NCBI GenBank assembly: GCA_947624975.1
Contig: CANQMP010000011.1
Location: forward strand, 1 to 57,444
Length of the DNA: 57,444 nt
Origin: Candidatus Gastranaerophilales bacterium
Lineage (GTDB): Bacteria > Cyanobacteriota > Vampirovibrionia > Gastranaerophilales > Gastranaerophilaceae
Reading direction: 5' to 3'
Part shown: positions 1-7,338 of the stretch, one piece after another
Layout of the letters: each line of letters opens with the position of its first letter
Position numbering within the stretch: position 1 is the stretch's first letter
Notes under the pieces: generated by a model
Seen by the model: the letters and a program-made list of their open reading frames with translations, nothing else
Told to the model about the DNA's origin: nothing
The model's database searches: none
Translations under genes and position numbers: made by a program

Positions 1-125
1 TCATAAACCTTTTGATTTACATTCGTAAACAATGTCGGTAACATCAACGCCGCGACAACGCCGATAATAGTAAGGGTAATTAAAACTTCCGCTAATGTAA
101 ATCCTTGCCTATGCCTCGTCATCAT
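1..125 (-). CDS. Prepilin-like protein (type IV pilin / T2SS pseudopilin family), 5' part only
   Basis: Only the first 41 codons are in the window; the gene runs off the left edge. The translation starts MMTRHRQG and continues with FTLAEVLITL, the class III signal of prepilins: Gly at -1, Phe at +1, Glu at +5, then a hydrophobic helix. Proteins of this type are cut and N-methylated by prepilin peptidase and form or prime a pilus or pseudopilus in the inner membrane. The start at 125 is chosen because a GGAGG Shine-Dalgarno lies 6 nt upstream; an ATG at 122 is also possible. It is divergent from the XRE regulator at 246, an arrangement repeated with other prepilin genes in this window. Confidence 0.85.
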   Translation of the reverse strand, partial: MMTRHRQGFTLAEVLITLTIIGVVAALMLPTLFTNVNQKVY

Positions 126-245
126 AATATACCTCCAAAATAACGACTGTCTATCAATATTATATACCTATTAAGCAAATTTGTCAATACTCATTATGCT
201 TATTAATCTATTTAATTTTTTGTTTATTCTAATTAAATTAATTGT
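126..245. promoter_or_regulatory. Divergent control region between prepilin and XRE regulator
   Basis: This 120-bp AT-rich spacer must hold both promoters and the operator if the XRE protein controls the pair. A spaced inverted repeat, TAAGCA at 172-177 and TGCTTA at 197-202, is the only dyad seen. That it is an operator is a guess. Confidence 0.35.
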
Positions 246-566
246 ATGAACTTGAAACAAAAATTAGGAAAAAGAATTCAGGAACTGAGAAAATCACAGA
301 ACATGACACAAGAAAAACTTGCGGAAAAGATAAATCTTGATATTACAAGTCTTAGCAAAATCGAAACAGGCAGAAATTATCCCCAGCCCGACACTTTGGA
401 AAAATTATCCGACGCTTTGGGGATAGATGTTGAACATTTTTTCTGTTTTAATGCTTTTTCAAGTAAAGAATACTATCTCACGGAAATTAACAAAAATATG
501 TCTTTAATTCAAAATGATACGGAAAAATTAAGAATTCTCTATTCGGTTTCATCCGCTCTTATATAA
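246..566 (+). CDS. XRE-family HTH transcriptional regulator
   Basis: This 106-residue protein is a single HTH_3 (Cro/CI-type) domain at residues 5-65 with a short C-terminal extension. The classical pattern is visible: RIQELRKSQNMTQEKLAEK, then the recognition helix region DITSLSKIETGRNYPQPDTL. Proteins of this family bind short palindromes and usually repress neighbouring or divergent genes. It is divergent from the prepilin gene ending at 125, so that gene is the likely target. There is no strong Shine-Dalgarno before the ATG, and the leader is very AT-rich. No ligand or dimerisation domain can be recognised in the last 40 residues. Confidence 0.88.
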   Translation: MNLKQKLGKRIQELRKSQNMTQEKLAEKINLDITSLSKIETGRNYPQPDTLEKLSDALGIDVEHFFCFNAFSSKEYYLTEINKNMSLIQNDTEKLRILYSVSSALI

Positions 567-581
567 ATCCATATAAAAAAA

Positions 582-604
582 AGCTATGTACAAAGTCCAT
601 AGCT
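582..604 (+). terminator. Weak hairpin terminator after the XRE gene
   Basis: AGCTATG (582-588) pairs with CATAGCT (598-604) 16 nt after the stop of the XRE gene, but only a poor T-run follows. The rest of the gap to 732 shows no convincing gene or motif. Confidence 0.4.
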
Positions 605-732
605 GTTGATTAGGGATATGTGTATCTTAGTTCTCTAAGGAGTATGGTTAAATATTAGCAGAGGACTGCAAAAATAAAATCATACATTTTATTGATGTTT
701 TGAATAAAATTAGAATCGGGGGTTCAAAAAGA

Positions 733-1290
733 TTATAAAGAATTTATTTTTTTAACGGTATCTTTTATATACTGTTTAACTGCTGTCGTAATCAGAAGGT
801 CAGGTTCTGACATGGTAAATTCATCAAGAATAATTACACCGCGTTTCAAATCGCCTTTTTCAATGTATAAAAGTCCGAGCATAACTTTGTTTAACGGGTT
901 GCCTGCTTTGCTGTATTCGGCTATTTTAGCGGGAATAAGTCCGAGTTTGCCGTAACATTTTACTAAATCTTCGTAATATTGAAAATTCAGGCTGTACTGC
1001 TTTACTGCATCCTCATAAGGCTGTTGTGCCATATTGGGATAACCGATTAGCATATAAGCATCGCCGATATTGTTGTAATAAACCGCTGTCGCCTGTGTGT
1101 TGGGGTTTAAACTTATTGCAATTTTAAATTCCTGTATGGCGGCATAATAACAGCGTTCATTCATGTAATTCAAGCCCAAATTGTTATGGAAATAGGCGTT
1201 TTTCGTCGCATCTATTACCGTAACTTCGGGTTTTTTGTAGCCCGAAACCAAAAAACTTGTAAATATCAACAATATAATTATTTTCTTCAT
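733..1290 (-). CDS. Exported TPR-repeat protein
   Basis: This 185-residue protein begins with a signal peptide (MKKIIILLIFTSFLVSG) and has at least two TPR-like helical pairs at about residues 34-105, seen as NNLGLNYMNERCYYAAIQEF and YYNNIGDAYMLIGYPNMAQQ. TPR units mediate protein-protein contact, probably here in the periplasm. The signal peptide resembles a lipoprotein leader, but Tyr stands where the lipobox Cys would be. It is the last gene of an operon (4060 to 733): its ATG overlaps the stop of the MBL-fold gene as TAATG, implying translational coupling. No specific partner can be named. Confidence 0.75.
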   Translation of the reverse strand: MKKIIILLIFTSFLVSGYKKPEVTVIDATKNAYFHNNLGLNYMNERCYYAAIQEFKIAISLNPNTQATAVYYNNIGDAYMLIGYPNMAQQPYEDAVKQYSLNFQYYEDLVKCYGKLGLIPAKIAEYSKAGNPLNKVMLGLLYIEKGDLKRGVIILDEFTMSEPDLLITTAVKQYIKDTVKKINSL

Positions 1291-2213
1291 TATAATTCTA
1301 TTTCAAGTCCTTCGTACGCAAGAATTACATCATCGGATGAATACCGCTCTTTTATTCCATTTAATTTATTATCGTCATAACACGGGTCATAATGGAAGAA
1401 CACGAGTTTTTTCGCATTGGACTGATTTTTGCATTCTATCGCCATTTCAAAGGTGGAATGTCCGTATCCCTGTTTCGGTGCGAAGGAGTCTAAGTAATCT
1501 TCCGTTGTGTATTGTGCATCGTGGATTATCAAATCACATCCGTGTGCGAAGGCACTAAGCTTTTTGTCGCCGCCCTCGTAACTTTCTTTGTCGGTAGCGT
1601 AAACAAGTGATTTATCTTTATAAGAAATTTTGAAAACAAGCACGCCTTCTTGCGGATGAGCGTATGAACGGTAGCAGGTAATTAGTACGTCATCGTTTTC
1701 GGGAACTGCATCTTTTTCACACTCAATACGCTTGATTATCGGCGGTTCGCCCTGACGTAAAATTATCCCTTCTGTTTCGTTTATATCTCTGATGTTAAGG
1801 TTTCCGGCAATATCTCCGAGGTCAAGCGGAAAAGATTTGCCGAATAACAACTGAGCAAGTTCATCGGACAAACTTTCGTTATAATTTACGTTGCCGAAAA
1901 CATTTATTATTGATGATGGGATATGGAGGGGTCTGAAAAACGTAAAACCTTGCAGGTGGTCTTGATGAATATGCGAAATTAAAACGGTTGCGTTTATCGG
2001 GGTTCTGTCGCAAGCGTTTATGCCCGAGGAGATGTATTTTCCCATAAGTTCGTTTCCGATGTTAATCAACCCCGTTCCGGCATCAAGAATTATCAAATGC
2101 CCGCCGACATTGACTTCCACGCAAGATGTGTTTCCGCCGTATTCAAGATAATCCCTGTCAGCTATCGGGTAACTGCCTCTTACACCTCTGAATTTTACGT
2201 TAAATTCGCCCAT
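1290..2213 (-). CDS. MBL-fold metallohydrolase
   Basis: This 307-residue protein has the metallo-beta-lactamase fold. The metal motif is present as SHIHQDH near residue 98; further candidate ligands are AHPQEG, ATDKES and FFHYDP, in the order seen in the RNase Z / PhnP-like phosphodiesterase branch. The N-terminus (VRGSYP followed by YGGNTSCVEV) is typical of that branch. It has no signal peptide and is probably cytoplasmic. Hydrolysis of a phosphodiester, perhaps a cyclic nucleotide, is an inference from the family; the substrate is unknown. It sits between a phosphoesterase and a TPR gene in a tight operon (11 nt and a 1-nt overlap). Confidence 0.85.
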   Translation of the reverse strand: MGEFNVKFRGVRGSYPIADRDYLEYGGNTSCVEVNVGGHLIILDAGTGLINIGNELMGKYISSGINACDRTPINATVLISHIHQDHLQGFTFFRPLHIPSSIINVFGNVNYNESLSDELAQLLFGKSFPLDLGDIAGNLNIRDINETEGIILRQGEPPIIKRIECEKDAVPENDDVLITCYRSYAHPQEGVLVFKISYKDKSLVYATDKESYEGGDKKLSAFAHGCDLIIHDAQYTTEDYLDSFAPKQGYGHSTFEMAIECKNQSNAKKLVFFHYDPCYDDNKLNGIKERYSSDDVILAYEGLEIEL

Positions 2214-2223
2214 ATATTTATCC

Positions 2224-3183
2224 TCATTTTTTTATCGTTATTGTATTGTTTTGGTCTTTTTCCGTACCTGTGTAAATGCTTGAGCCAAAGACCAGTAATT
2301 TCGCAAGTTTTTGCACATTTTTAAGGTTTGTTTCTTTGTTTTCTATGTTAAACACTGTTTTAGTGCGGTAATTTGTTACGGTTATCATCCTGAAAGCGTT
2401 CGGATAAGAAACCAAAGCCGGACAACTTACGTATAAAACATTGCCTTTTTGCGTAATTTTTGCACTGTGATAGTGACCTTGAAATATTGCTATCGGGTTT
2501 TTATATTTATTAATGATTTCTTCGACTTTGTCAGCATCCTCTAATCTGTGATTAGGACTGTTAAACGGCTCTAAAACGGGTACATGCATAAAGATTAAAA
2601 CAGTATCTTTCTTTGAATTTGCAAGTTCATTGTCAAGCCATGCGAGCTGTTCTTTGCCCAGACGACCTTCGGAAGTCAGTCTGTCACGTATTATTGAGTC
2701 AAGAACAATTACCCTGTAACCTTTTTGGGGGGTGAATGCGTAAAACGATTTTTCAAATTTATAGTTTTTGTTGTATTTGTTCACCATGTCCATATAAACA
2801 CGAGGGGTTAAATATCCGCCAAACATTGTGTCATGGTTTCCGAATGCAAAATACCACGGATATTTCAGCTTTTCAGTGTGCGGTAAAAACGCACTAAGCT
2901 CTTTTTCAAAAGGTTTGTCAATCAAATCTCCCGTAAACATTACAAATGAAACGTCAGGAACGGAATTTATCTGTTCAATAGCATCATCCAAAAGTTTTGG
3001 AGATTCGGCAACCATTTTATACGTTGTGTTATTTGCACCAGTGTAGTAATGAACATCACTTACCTGTGCGAATTTGAGGCTGTTCGTTCCGCAATAGCAC
3101 TGAAGCCCGAATAACATTAATCCCGAAAGTGTTACTGTTATTATAAAATTTTTGATTTTACCTGATGTCGTTTCCTTTTTCAT
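2224..3183 (-). CDS. Exported calcineurin-like metallophosphoesterase
   Basis: This 319-residue protein carries the full dinuclear metal signature: DVHYY near residue 42, TGDLID near 84, GNHD near 116, an MHVP His near 200 and GHYH near 236. The N-terminal 30 residues include a hydrophobic stretch (FIITVTLSGLMLFG) consistent with a signal peptide or anchor, so it probably acts in the periplasm on phosphoesters. Its start overlaps the end of the upstream TPR gene by 26 nt, so the two are probably co-translated. Substrate not predictable from sequence. Confidence 0.88.
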   Translation of the reverse strand: MKKETTSGKIKNFIITVTLSGLMLFGLQCYCGTNSLKFAQVSDVHYYTGANNTTYKMVAESPKLLDDAIEQINSVPDVSFVMFTGDLIDKPFEKELSAFLPHTEKLKYPWYFAFGNHDTMFGGYLTPRVYMDMVNKYNKNYKFEKSFYAFTPQKGYRVIVLDSIIRDRLTSEGRLGKEQLAWLDNELANSKKDTVLIFMHVPVLEPFNSPNHRLEDADKVEEIINKYKNPIAIFQGHYHSAKITQKGNVLYVSCPALVSYPNAFRMITVTNYRTKTVFNIENKETNLKNVQKLAKLLVFGSSIYTGTEKDQNNTITIKK

Positions 3184-4060
3184 TTTCTCCCAACTTTCCT
3201 TTTACTTTATTATATATTACCGCTAAATCTTTGTCGTCATCAGATAAGATGATTGCTTTATCAAGGTTAATTAAAGCGTTTGCATAATCGTTCAGTGCAT
3301 AGTCACATAAACCGATGTATTTGTAAACCTCAGATGTTTGAACATTTCTTGAAAGTTTGTTCAGAATTTCTATTGCGGAATTGTAATCTCCTTTTTTGTA
3401 TAAAATTTTACCTTTTGTAAGCAAATAGGCGATATTTTCATCAATTTTAACCGCTTTTTCAATATCGTTTTCCGCATTGTTAACGTCGTTCAAATTTAAG
3501 TACGTTTCTGCACGCAAAGCGTAAGCTATATCGGAATTCGGGTTTTTGCCCAAGTATGTATTTAATGCCGTAAGTGCATTGTTATAATCCGATATGCCGA
3601 TATAGGCTTCGGCAAGTCCCAGATAGGGTTGAGAGTTTTCGGGATTTGTTTCGATTGCTTTTTTGTAACTCGATATCGCATTTGTATAATCACCGTTTTC
3701 CGAATAAATTCTTCCGAGCAGAAAATATGACCAGTAGTTGTTTCCCGAAGTTAAAGAAGAAATTTCTCCGCTTCTGTTTCCTTCATTTTTATAGTCAACC
3801 GATTTTTTTATGTTCGGATAAGTTCTTGTTAAATAAGATTTTGAATAAGGATTTATGACCCTAAGAATTGTGTTTTTCAATTCCAAAGCGTCAGTGTTTG
3901 AAGGTTCTGCCGCAATAATTTTTTCCACATATTCCAAAGCTTGCCTGTATTTTCCACATGTGCAATAGTCCGAGGCGATGTCAAAATAGTCCTCCGTCAA
4001 CTCACTTGCACTCACAGACAGGCATGGAAGTATTAAAAATAATGAAACTAATTTTTTCAT
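3158..4060 (-). CDS. Exported TPR-repeat protein
   Basis: This 300-residue protein starts with a clear signal peptide (MKKLVSLFLILPCLSVSASE, likely cut after Ala) and is built almost wholly of TPR units. The best ones are at about residues 112-145 (LGRIYSENGDYTNAISSYKKAIETNP), 146-180 and 245-280. It probably forms a helical scaffold in the periplasm. It is the first gene of the operon with the phosphoesterase, the MBL hydrolase and a second TPR protein. It is divergent from the gene at 4084 with only 23 bp between starts, so the two promoters must overlap. Confidence 0.85.
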   Translation of the reverse strand: MKKLVSLFLILPCLSVSASELTEDYFDIASDYCTCGKYRQALEYVEKIIAAEPSNTDALELKNTILRVINPYSKSYLTRTYPNIKKSVDYKNEGNRSGEISSLTSGNNYWSYFLLGRIYSENGDYTNAISSYKKAIETNPENSQPYLGLAEAYIGISDYNNALTALNTYLGKNPNSDIAYALRAETYLNLNDVNNAENDIEKAVKIDENIAYLLTKGKILYKKGDYNSAIEILNKLSRNVQTSEVYKYIGLCDYALNDYANALINLDKAIILSDDDKDLAVIYNKVKGKLGENEKGNDIR

Positions 4061-4083
4061 GTCTTTATTATAACATAGTTTAA

Positions 4084-4674
4084 ATGAATGATGATATAAA
4101 TTGCCCGATATATTATCTTGACATTATGGAGAATTTTATAGATAAGCTGTTCGGTAACAGACTGTTTGGAAACAAACAGCCTCCTGAGCCTGACCCTCTA
4201 AAACCCAAGTACATCAAGCATGACGGGACAAGGGTTATCGAACAGTATTCGGACATCGGTAAAGTCGTACATGAGATTAACAAACCCGCAGGATTACTGA
4301 TTTCCAGATATTATGTAGGCGAAAATATACTTTTTGCAGACTATGCAAGAAAGAAAAATCTCGAAATAGGTCACAGATACGACCAATACGAACAAATGCT
4401 TTATGAATTTAATTCTCTTTATGATGAACACAACGTACTTGCCAAAAAAATCGAAATTTATTACGAATACCACGGAAACGGTATTCGCTCAAAGGAACTT
4501 ACTATAATAACTCCGGGGGATGTGAAAACAGAAATTCAATATGACGAAAACGGTAAACGAACAGCAAAAATTGAAATCAGGGGGGCAGTGAAAACTTGGT
4601 TTGATGAAAACGACAAACCATACAAACGAGAAATAGACAGAGGTTCGGGAGGTATTATTAAGGAAGATTTATAG
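4084..4674 (+). CDS. Protein of unknown function
   Basis: I do not recognise this 196-residue soluble protein. It lacks signal peptide and membrane segments and is rich in charged residues and Tyr. The C-terminal half (about 110-190) has short repeating beta-strand units of the kind YDENGKRTAKIEI and FDENDKPYKREID, reminiscent of the MORN/Rhs-like 'antitoxin component' strand repeats seen in many small proteins. The start is uncertain: the ATG at 4084 has no Shine-Dalgarno and a TATAAC box only 9 nt before it, while the in-frame ATG at 4126 gives a more typical N-terminus (MENFIDKLFG). Its 3' end overlaps the convergent HD gene by 6 nt. Confidence 0.6.
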   Translation: MNDDINCPIYYLDIMENFIDKLFGNRLFGNKQPPEPDPLKPKYIKHDGTRVIEQYSDIGKVVHEINKPAGLLISRYYVGENILFADYARKKNLEIGHRYDQYEQMLYEFNSLYDEHNVLAKKIEIYYEYHGNGIRSKELTIITPGDVKTEIQYDENGKRTAKIEIRGAVKTWFDENDKPYKREIDRGSGGIIKEDL

Positions 4675-5262
4675 TTGATTTAATTTCAAAACGCTTTGAC
4701 ATTTGAAAGCTATTTCAAATAAATCTCTTTTTCTTATTGCAGGTGTTATATCGGGTAAGAATTCGGGATTTGTCGGCGTTATTATGAATTGTGCAATATT
4801 GTTTACTTCATCGTAGTCAATACGAATATCTTTTATTAAGTGCATGTGTCCGTCGTCAAGTCCGTCGGCAATTTTTAAAATTCCCGCAAGCCTTTTCACG
4901 GCTTTTCTTTCCTTTTTGTCAAGCGTGTTGTAAATTTCATGCTCGATTTTGTCGGGAAGCCCGCCCCTGTGGTATCTGCAAATGCATGCCGATATTTTTT
5001 CTTCGGTTTCGCTAAATCCGTCTAATCCGAATTCCAAAAGCATTTCCATGCTGTGTTTGTTGTGTGCCTTTGAATTTCTGTAATAACCTATGTCATGAAG
5101 TAATGCACCCGCTTGTAAATATTTCTTGTATTTGTCGGGCATTTCCTTGATTTTGGAATTTACTTCCTCAAAAATTATCATCGAAAGTCTGCTAACTTCG
5201 TTTGCATGTGATGAATTTTTTGAAAATTTGTTAAGTATCTCTATTGCGGACAGTTTAACCAT
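4669..5262 (-). CDS. HD-domain protein, related to the C-terminal domain of Ppx/GppA phosphatases
   Basis: The HD metal motif is seen as LLHDIGYY with an earlier His (NSSHANEV) and later HNKHS and CRYHR, the order found in the HD domain that follows exopolyphosphatase/GppA domains. Here it stands alone (about 197 residues) without the actin-like phosphatase half. HD proteins hydrolyse phosphate esters of nucleotides, so a role in polyphosphate or (p)ppGpp metabolism is a family-based guess. I start it at the ATG at 5262; an upstream TTG at 5280 would add six residues. Neither has a clear Shine-Dalgarno. Confidence 0.75.
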   Translation of the reverse strand: MVKLSAIEILNKFSKNSSHANEVSRLSMIIFEEVNSKIKEMPDKYKKYLQAGALLHDIGYYRNSKAHNKHSMEMLLEFGLDGFSETEEKISACICRYHRGGLPDKIEHEIYNTLDKKERKAVKRLAGILKIADGLDDGHMHLIKDIRIDYDEVNNIAQFIITPTNPEFLPDITPAIRKRDLFEIAFKCQSVLKLNQL

Positions 5263-5320
5263 TACGGATAATTTTAACAAAAAAATGGATAGATGACAAG
5301 ATTTTTGTTATTATAAAGTT

Positions 5321-5974
5321 ATGGAAAATAAAAATAATGTTTCTGATTTTGAAATACCCTCTGCGGTTTTGGATGAAATTCAAAACAATATTCAGTGTAT
5401 TATTGAAAGTTTTGATATTCCGGACGCAAATAAAATTGAAGTCATAAAGAAAATCAATTTTATGTACACGCAGACAAAAAATATGTCTATAACCGACGCT
5501 CTTACAAGATTATATAACCGCCGTCATTTTGAATTGGAGTTCAATAAAGAATACAAACGTTCAAAACGTTACGGCTGCGATTTGAGTCTTGCAATTATTG
5601 ACATAGATTATTTCAAAAAAATCAATGATGAATACGGGCATTTGTGCGGTGATTACATATTGAAGGAAATTGCCTTCATCATAAAAGATAATTTCAGACA
5701 GACCGATACATTATTCCGCTACGGCGGTGAAGAATTTGCGGTGATTTTAACGGAAACTTCGGCTCAAAACGCACCCGTTCCTTTGGAAAGACTTCGTAAA
5801 CGCATAGAAAAAAATGTTTTCAAATTTGACGGGCAGAGTTTGAATATTACGGTAAGCATAGGCGTAAGCTCAAAAACGGATTTTGAAAATCCCGACGGAA
5901 TGTTTGCGGATGCGGACAAAGCACTTTATGAGGCAAAAAATGACGGACGCAACAGAGTTAGGTCTGCAAGGTAA
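5321..5974 (+). CDS. Diguanylate cyclase (GGDEF domain)
   Basis: Residues 55-217 form a GGDEF domain with the active-site motif GGEEF at 135-139, the LTRLYNRRHF entry helix at 61-70 and DIDYFKKIND at 94-103. An RxxD inhibitory site (RQTD, 126-129) lies five residues before the active site, so product feedback by c-di-GMP is likely. The first 54 residues form a short helical N-terminus with no recognisable sensor and no membrane helix, so the enzyme is cytoplasmic. It should make c-di-GMP from two GTP. A TATAAA box ends only 3 nt before the ATG, suggesting a leaderless or very short-leader mRNA. A possible c-di-GMP target, a PilZ domain, occurs at 24-27 kb. Confidence 0.95.
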   Translation: MENKNNVSDFEIPSAVLDEIQNNIQCIIESFDIPDANKIEVIKKINFMYTQTKNMSITDALTRLYNRRHFELEFNKEYKRSKRYGCDLSLAIIDIDYFKKINDEYGHLCGDYILKEIAFIIKDNFRQTDTLFRYGGEEFAVILTETSAQNAPVPLERLRKRIEKNVFKFDGQSLNITVSIGVSSKTDFENPDGMFADADKALYEAKNDGRNRVRSAR

Positions 5975-6009
5975 TGGATTTATAATAAAAATTAAGGCAG
6001 GATAAAATT

Positions 6010-6357
6010 ATGATTAAAAATTTATGTAAACTTTTTGTAATGGTATTTTTATTGGTCGGTGCGGTTAAAGCTGAAGAATATACAAGCGTGCATGCCGAAC
6101 ATATTCTTGTAAAAACGGCTGGTGAGGCTCAACAAATTAAAAAAGCGATAGATGAAGGCGGAGATTTTGAATATTATGCAAGAGCATATTCAATTTGCCC
6201 GTCAGCACGTAACAACGGGGATTTGGGCTACTTCGGACGCGGTCAGATGGTAAAAGAATTTGAACGTGCGGCATTTGCAACGCCTGTCGGTGAGGTTTCA
6301 AATCCTGTTTATACTCAATTCGGGTGGCATTTGATTAAAGTTTTGGATAAAAAATAA
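6010..6357 (+). CDS. Periplasmic parvulin-type peptidyl-prolyl isomerase
   Basis: This 115-residue protein has a signal peptide ending ...VGAVKA and a single complete parvulin (PpiC) domain: HAEHILVKT at the start, GDLGYFGRGQM in the middle and QFGWHLIKV at the end, all hallmarks of the family. It catalyses cis-trans isomerisation of prolyl bonds, presumably helping outer-membrane or secreted proteins such as the surface proteins further on. A GGCAGGA Shine-Dalgarno lies 8 nt before the ATG. It is followed immediately by a hairpin terminator. Confidence 0.93.
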   Translation: MIKNLCKLFVMVFLLVGAVKAEEYTSVHAEHILVKTAGEAQQIKKAIDEGGDFEYYARAYSICPSARNNGDLGYFGRGQMVKEFERAAFATPVGEVSNPVYTQFGWHLIKVLDKK

Positions 6358-6380
6358 AGTCAGGGAAATTACCTGACTTT
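6356..6380. terminator. Bidirectional intrinsic terminator
   Basis: AAAGTCAGG (6356-6364) pairs perfectly with CCTGACTTT (6372-6380) across a 7-nt loop, with T-rich sequence after it. It overlaps the parvulin stop codon and lies just before the end of the convergent gene at 6388. Confidence 0.85.
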
Positions 6381-6387
6381 ACTTTTA

Positions 6388-6729
6388 TTATTTTTCCGGA
6401 TTTGGAGCTGTAGGATTAGCTTCCGGAGCTTTTTGTTCTTCTGCTCTGTTTTGCTGTTTTTGAAGATTAACCATCTTCAAAACTGCTCTTGCTTCACCTA
6501 TCGGCTTGTTAAACATTTCGGGATTAATTGTAATCATTTTTTCCCAGCATCCCGGAATATTTGAATTTTCTCCGCAGATACAGTTTCTCCAGGTTTCACC
6601 CGTTTTCTTGTCAACAAGAATTGTTAACATGTTAGAACCCGTTACAACTTCATACCTGTTACAGCATGGCTGAAACATTGTTGCTGCAAGGATTAGTAAC
6701 AATAAAACGATTAAAATGTTTTCTTTCAT
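6388..6729 (-). CDS. Small exported or membrane-anchored Cys-rich protein, function unknown
   Basis: This 113-residue protein has a strongly hydrophobic N-terminus (ILIVLLLLILAATMF), then a Cys-containing central part (QPCCNRYE, RNCICGE, IPGCWEK) and a Pro/Gln/Ala-rich hydrophilic tail. The five cysteines outside the membrane suggest disulfides or metal binding. An AGAGAGGT Shine-Dalgarno precedes the ATG. No family is recognised. Confidence 0.7.
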   Translation of the reverse strand: MKENILIVLLLLILAATMFQPCCNRYEVVTGSNMLTILVDKKTGETWRNCICGENSNIPGCWEKMITINPEMFNKPIGEARAVLKMVNLQKQQNRAEEQKAPEANPTAPNPEK

Positions 6730-6851
6730 AACAAATACCTCTCTTTCGATTTGATTATATAAGTAAATTAAATTTTTTGCAAGATATTATACATTTTGGT
6801 GATGAAAAATTATTAATCAGATAGTAAAATTAACATTGAAAGGAAGGTGCT

Positions 6852-7199
6852 ATGATATTACTTTTAAGATGGCTGTTGTTCACTCTTGCCATAATGTTTA
6901 CCGCATGGCTTGTTCCGGGTATTGGTGTGGAAAACTTTCAAAGTGCTATGCTTGTTACGGTAATAATGGCTCTTATAAACATTTTTGTAAGACCATTAAT
7001 TGTTTTGATTACTTTACCGATTAACATTTTAACTCTGGGAATTTTTACGCTGATAATCAACGCTCTTTTGTTCATGCTTGCCGGTTATCTTGCTCCGGGA
7101 TTTGAAGTTGACGGCTTTATTAGTGCATTTTTAGGCTCTGTGGTGCTGTCGTTTCTTGGGCTTATTATCAATATGGTTACGATAAACAAAGCAGATTAA
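6852..7199 (+). CDS. Four-helix membrane protein of the phage-holin-4 / YvlD-like superfamily
   Basis: The 115 residues contain four predicted transmembrane helices (about 4-24, 29-48, 53-78 and 88-110) and the conserved elements LVPGIGVENF, NIFVRPLIVLITLPINILTLGIF and NALLFMLAGYLAPGF. This family is widespread in bacteria and cyanobacteria, is named after phage holins, but is chromosomal and has no proven function. A GGAAGG Shine-Dalgarno lies 7 nt before the ATG at 6852. No other phage gene is near. It is followed by a strong terminator. Confidence 0.85.
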   Translation: MILLLRWLLFTLAIMFTAWLVPGIGVENFQSAMLVTVIMALINIFVRPLIVLITLPINILTLGIFTLIINALLFMLAGYLAPGFEVDGFISAFLGSVVLSFLGLIINMVTINKAD

Positions 7200-7214
7200 A
7201 AAAACAAATTAAAA

Positions 7215-7241
7215 AAACAGGTTGGATTTTCCAACCTGTTT
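7215..7241 (+). terminator. Intrinsic terminator
   Basis: AAACAGGTTGG (7215-7225) pairs perfectly with CCAACCTGTTT (7231-7241) across a 5-nt loop, 15 nt after the stop of the membrane protein gene. Confidence 0.85.
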
Positions 7242-7251
7242 GTGTTATAAT
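7222..7251 (+). promoter_or_regulatory. Probable tRNA-Glu promoter
   Basis: TTGGAT (7222-7227), an 18-bp spacer and a perfect TATAAT (7246-7251) precede the tRNA by 15 nt. The -35 box lies inside the preceding terminator hairpin. Confidence 0.55.
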
Positions 7252-7266
7252 AATTCTTGTAAAAAT

Positions 7267-7338
7267 AGCGGTATCGTCTAGGGGTTAGGATAGCAGATTC
7301 TCATTCTGTTGACACGGGTTCAATTCCCGTTACCGCCG
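7267..7338 (+). tRNA. tRNA-Glu (anticodon CTC)
   Basis: A complete cloverleaf can be drawn. The D arm TCGTCTAGGGGTTAGGATA is the typical tRNA-Glu form; the anticodon stem GCAGA/TCTGT encloses the loop TTCTCAT with anticodon CTC; the T arm is ACGGG-TTCAATT-CCCGT; discriminator base G73. CCA is not encoded. Aligned to other tRNA-Glu, the first pair is A1-C72, a mismatch, while pairs 2-7 are perfect. A T-run follows and could end transcription. The last part of the DUF1796-like gene is encoded on the opposite strand of this tRNA. Confidence 0.93.

Noticed and set aside
6852..7199. Prophage remnant suggested by a phage-holin-like protein
   Set aside because: The family name is historical; members are ordinary chromosomal membrane proteins, and no other phage gene is near.
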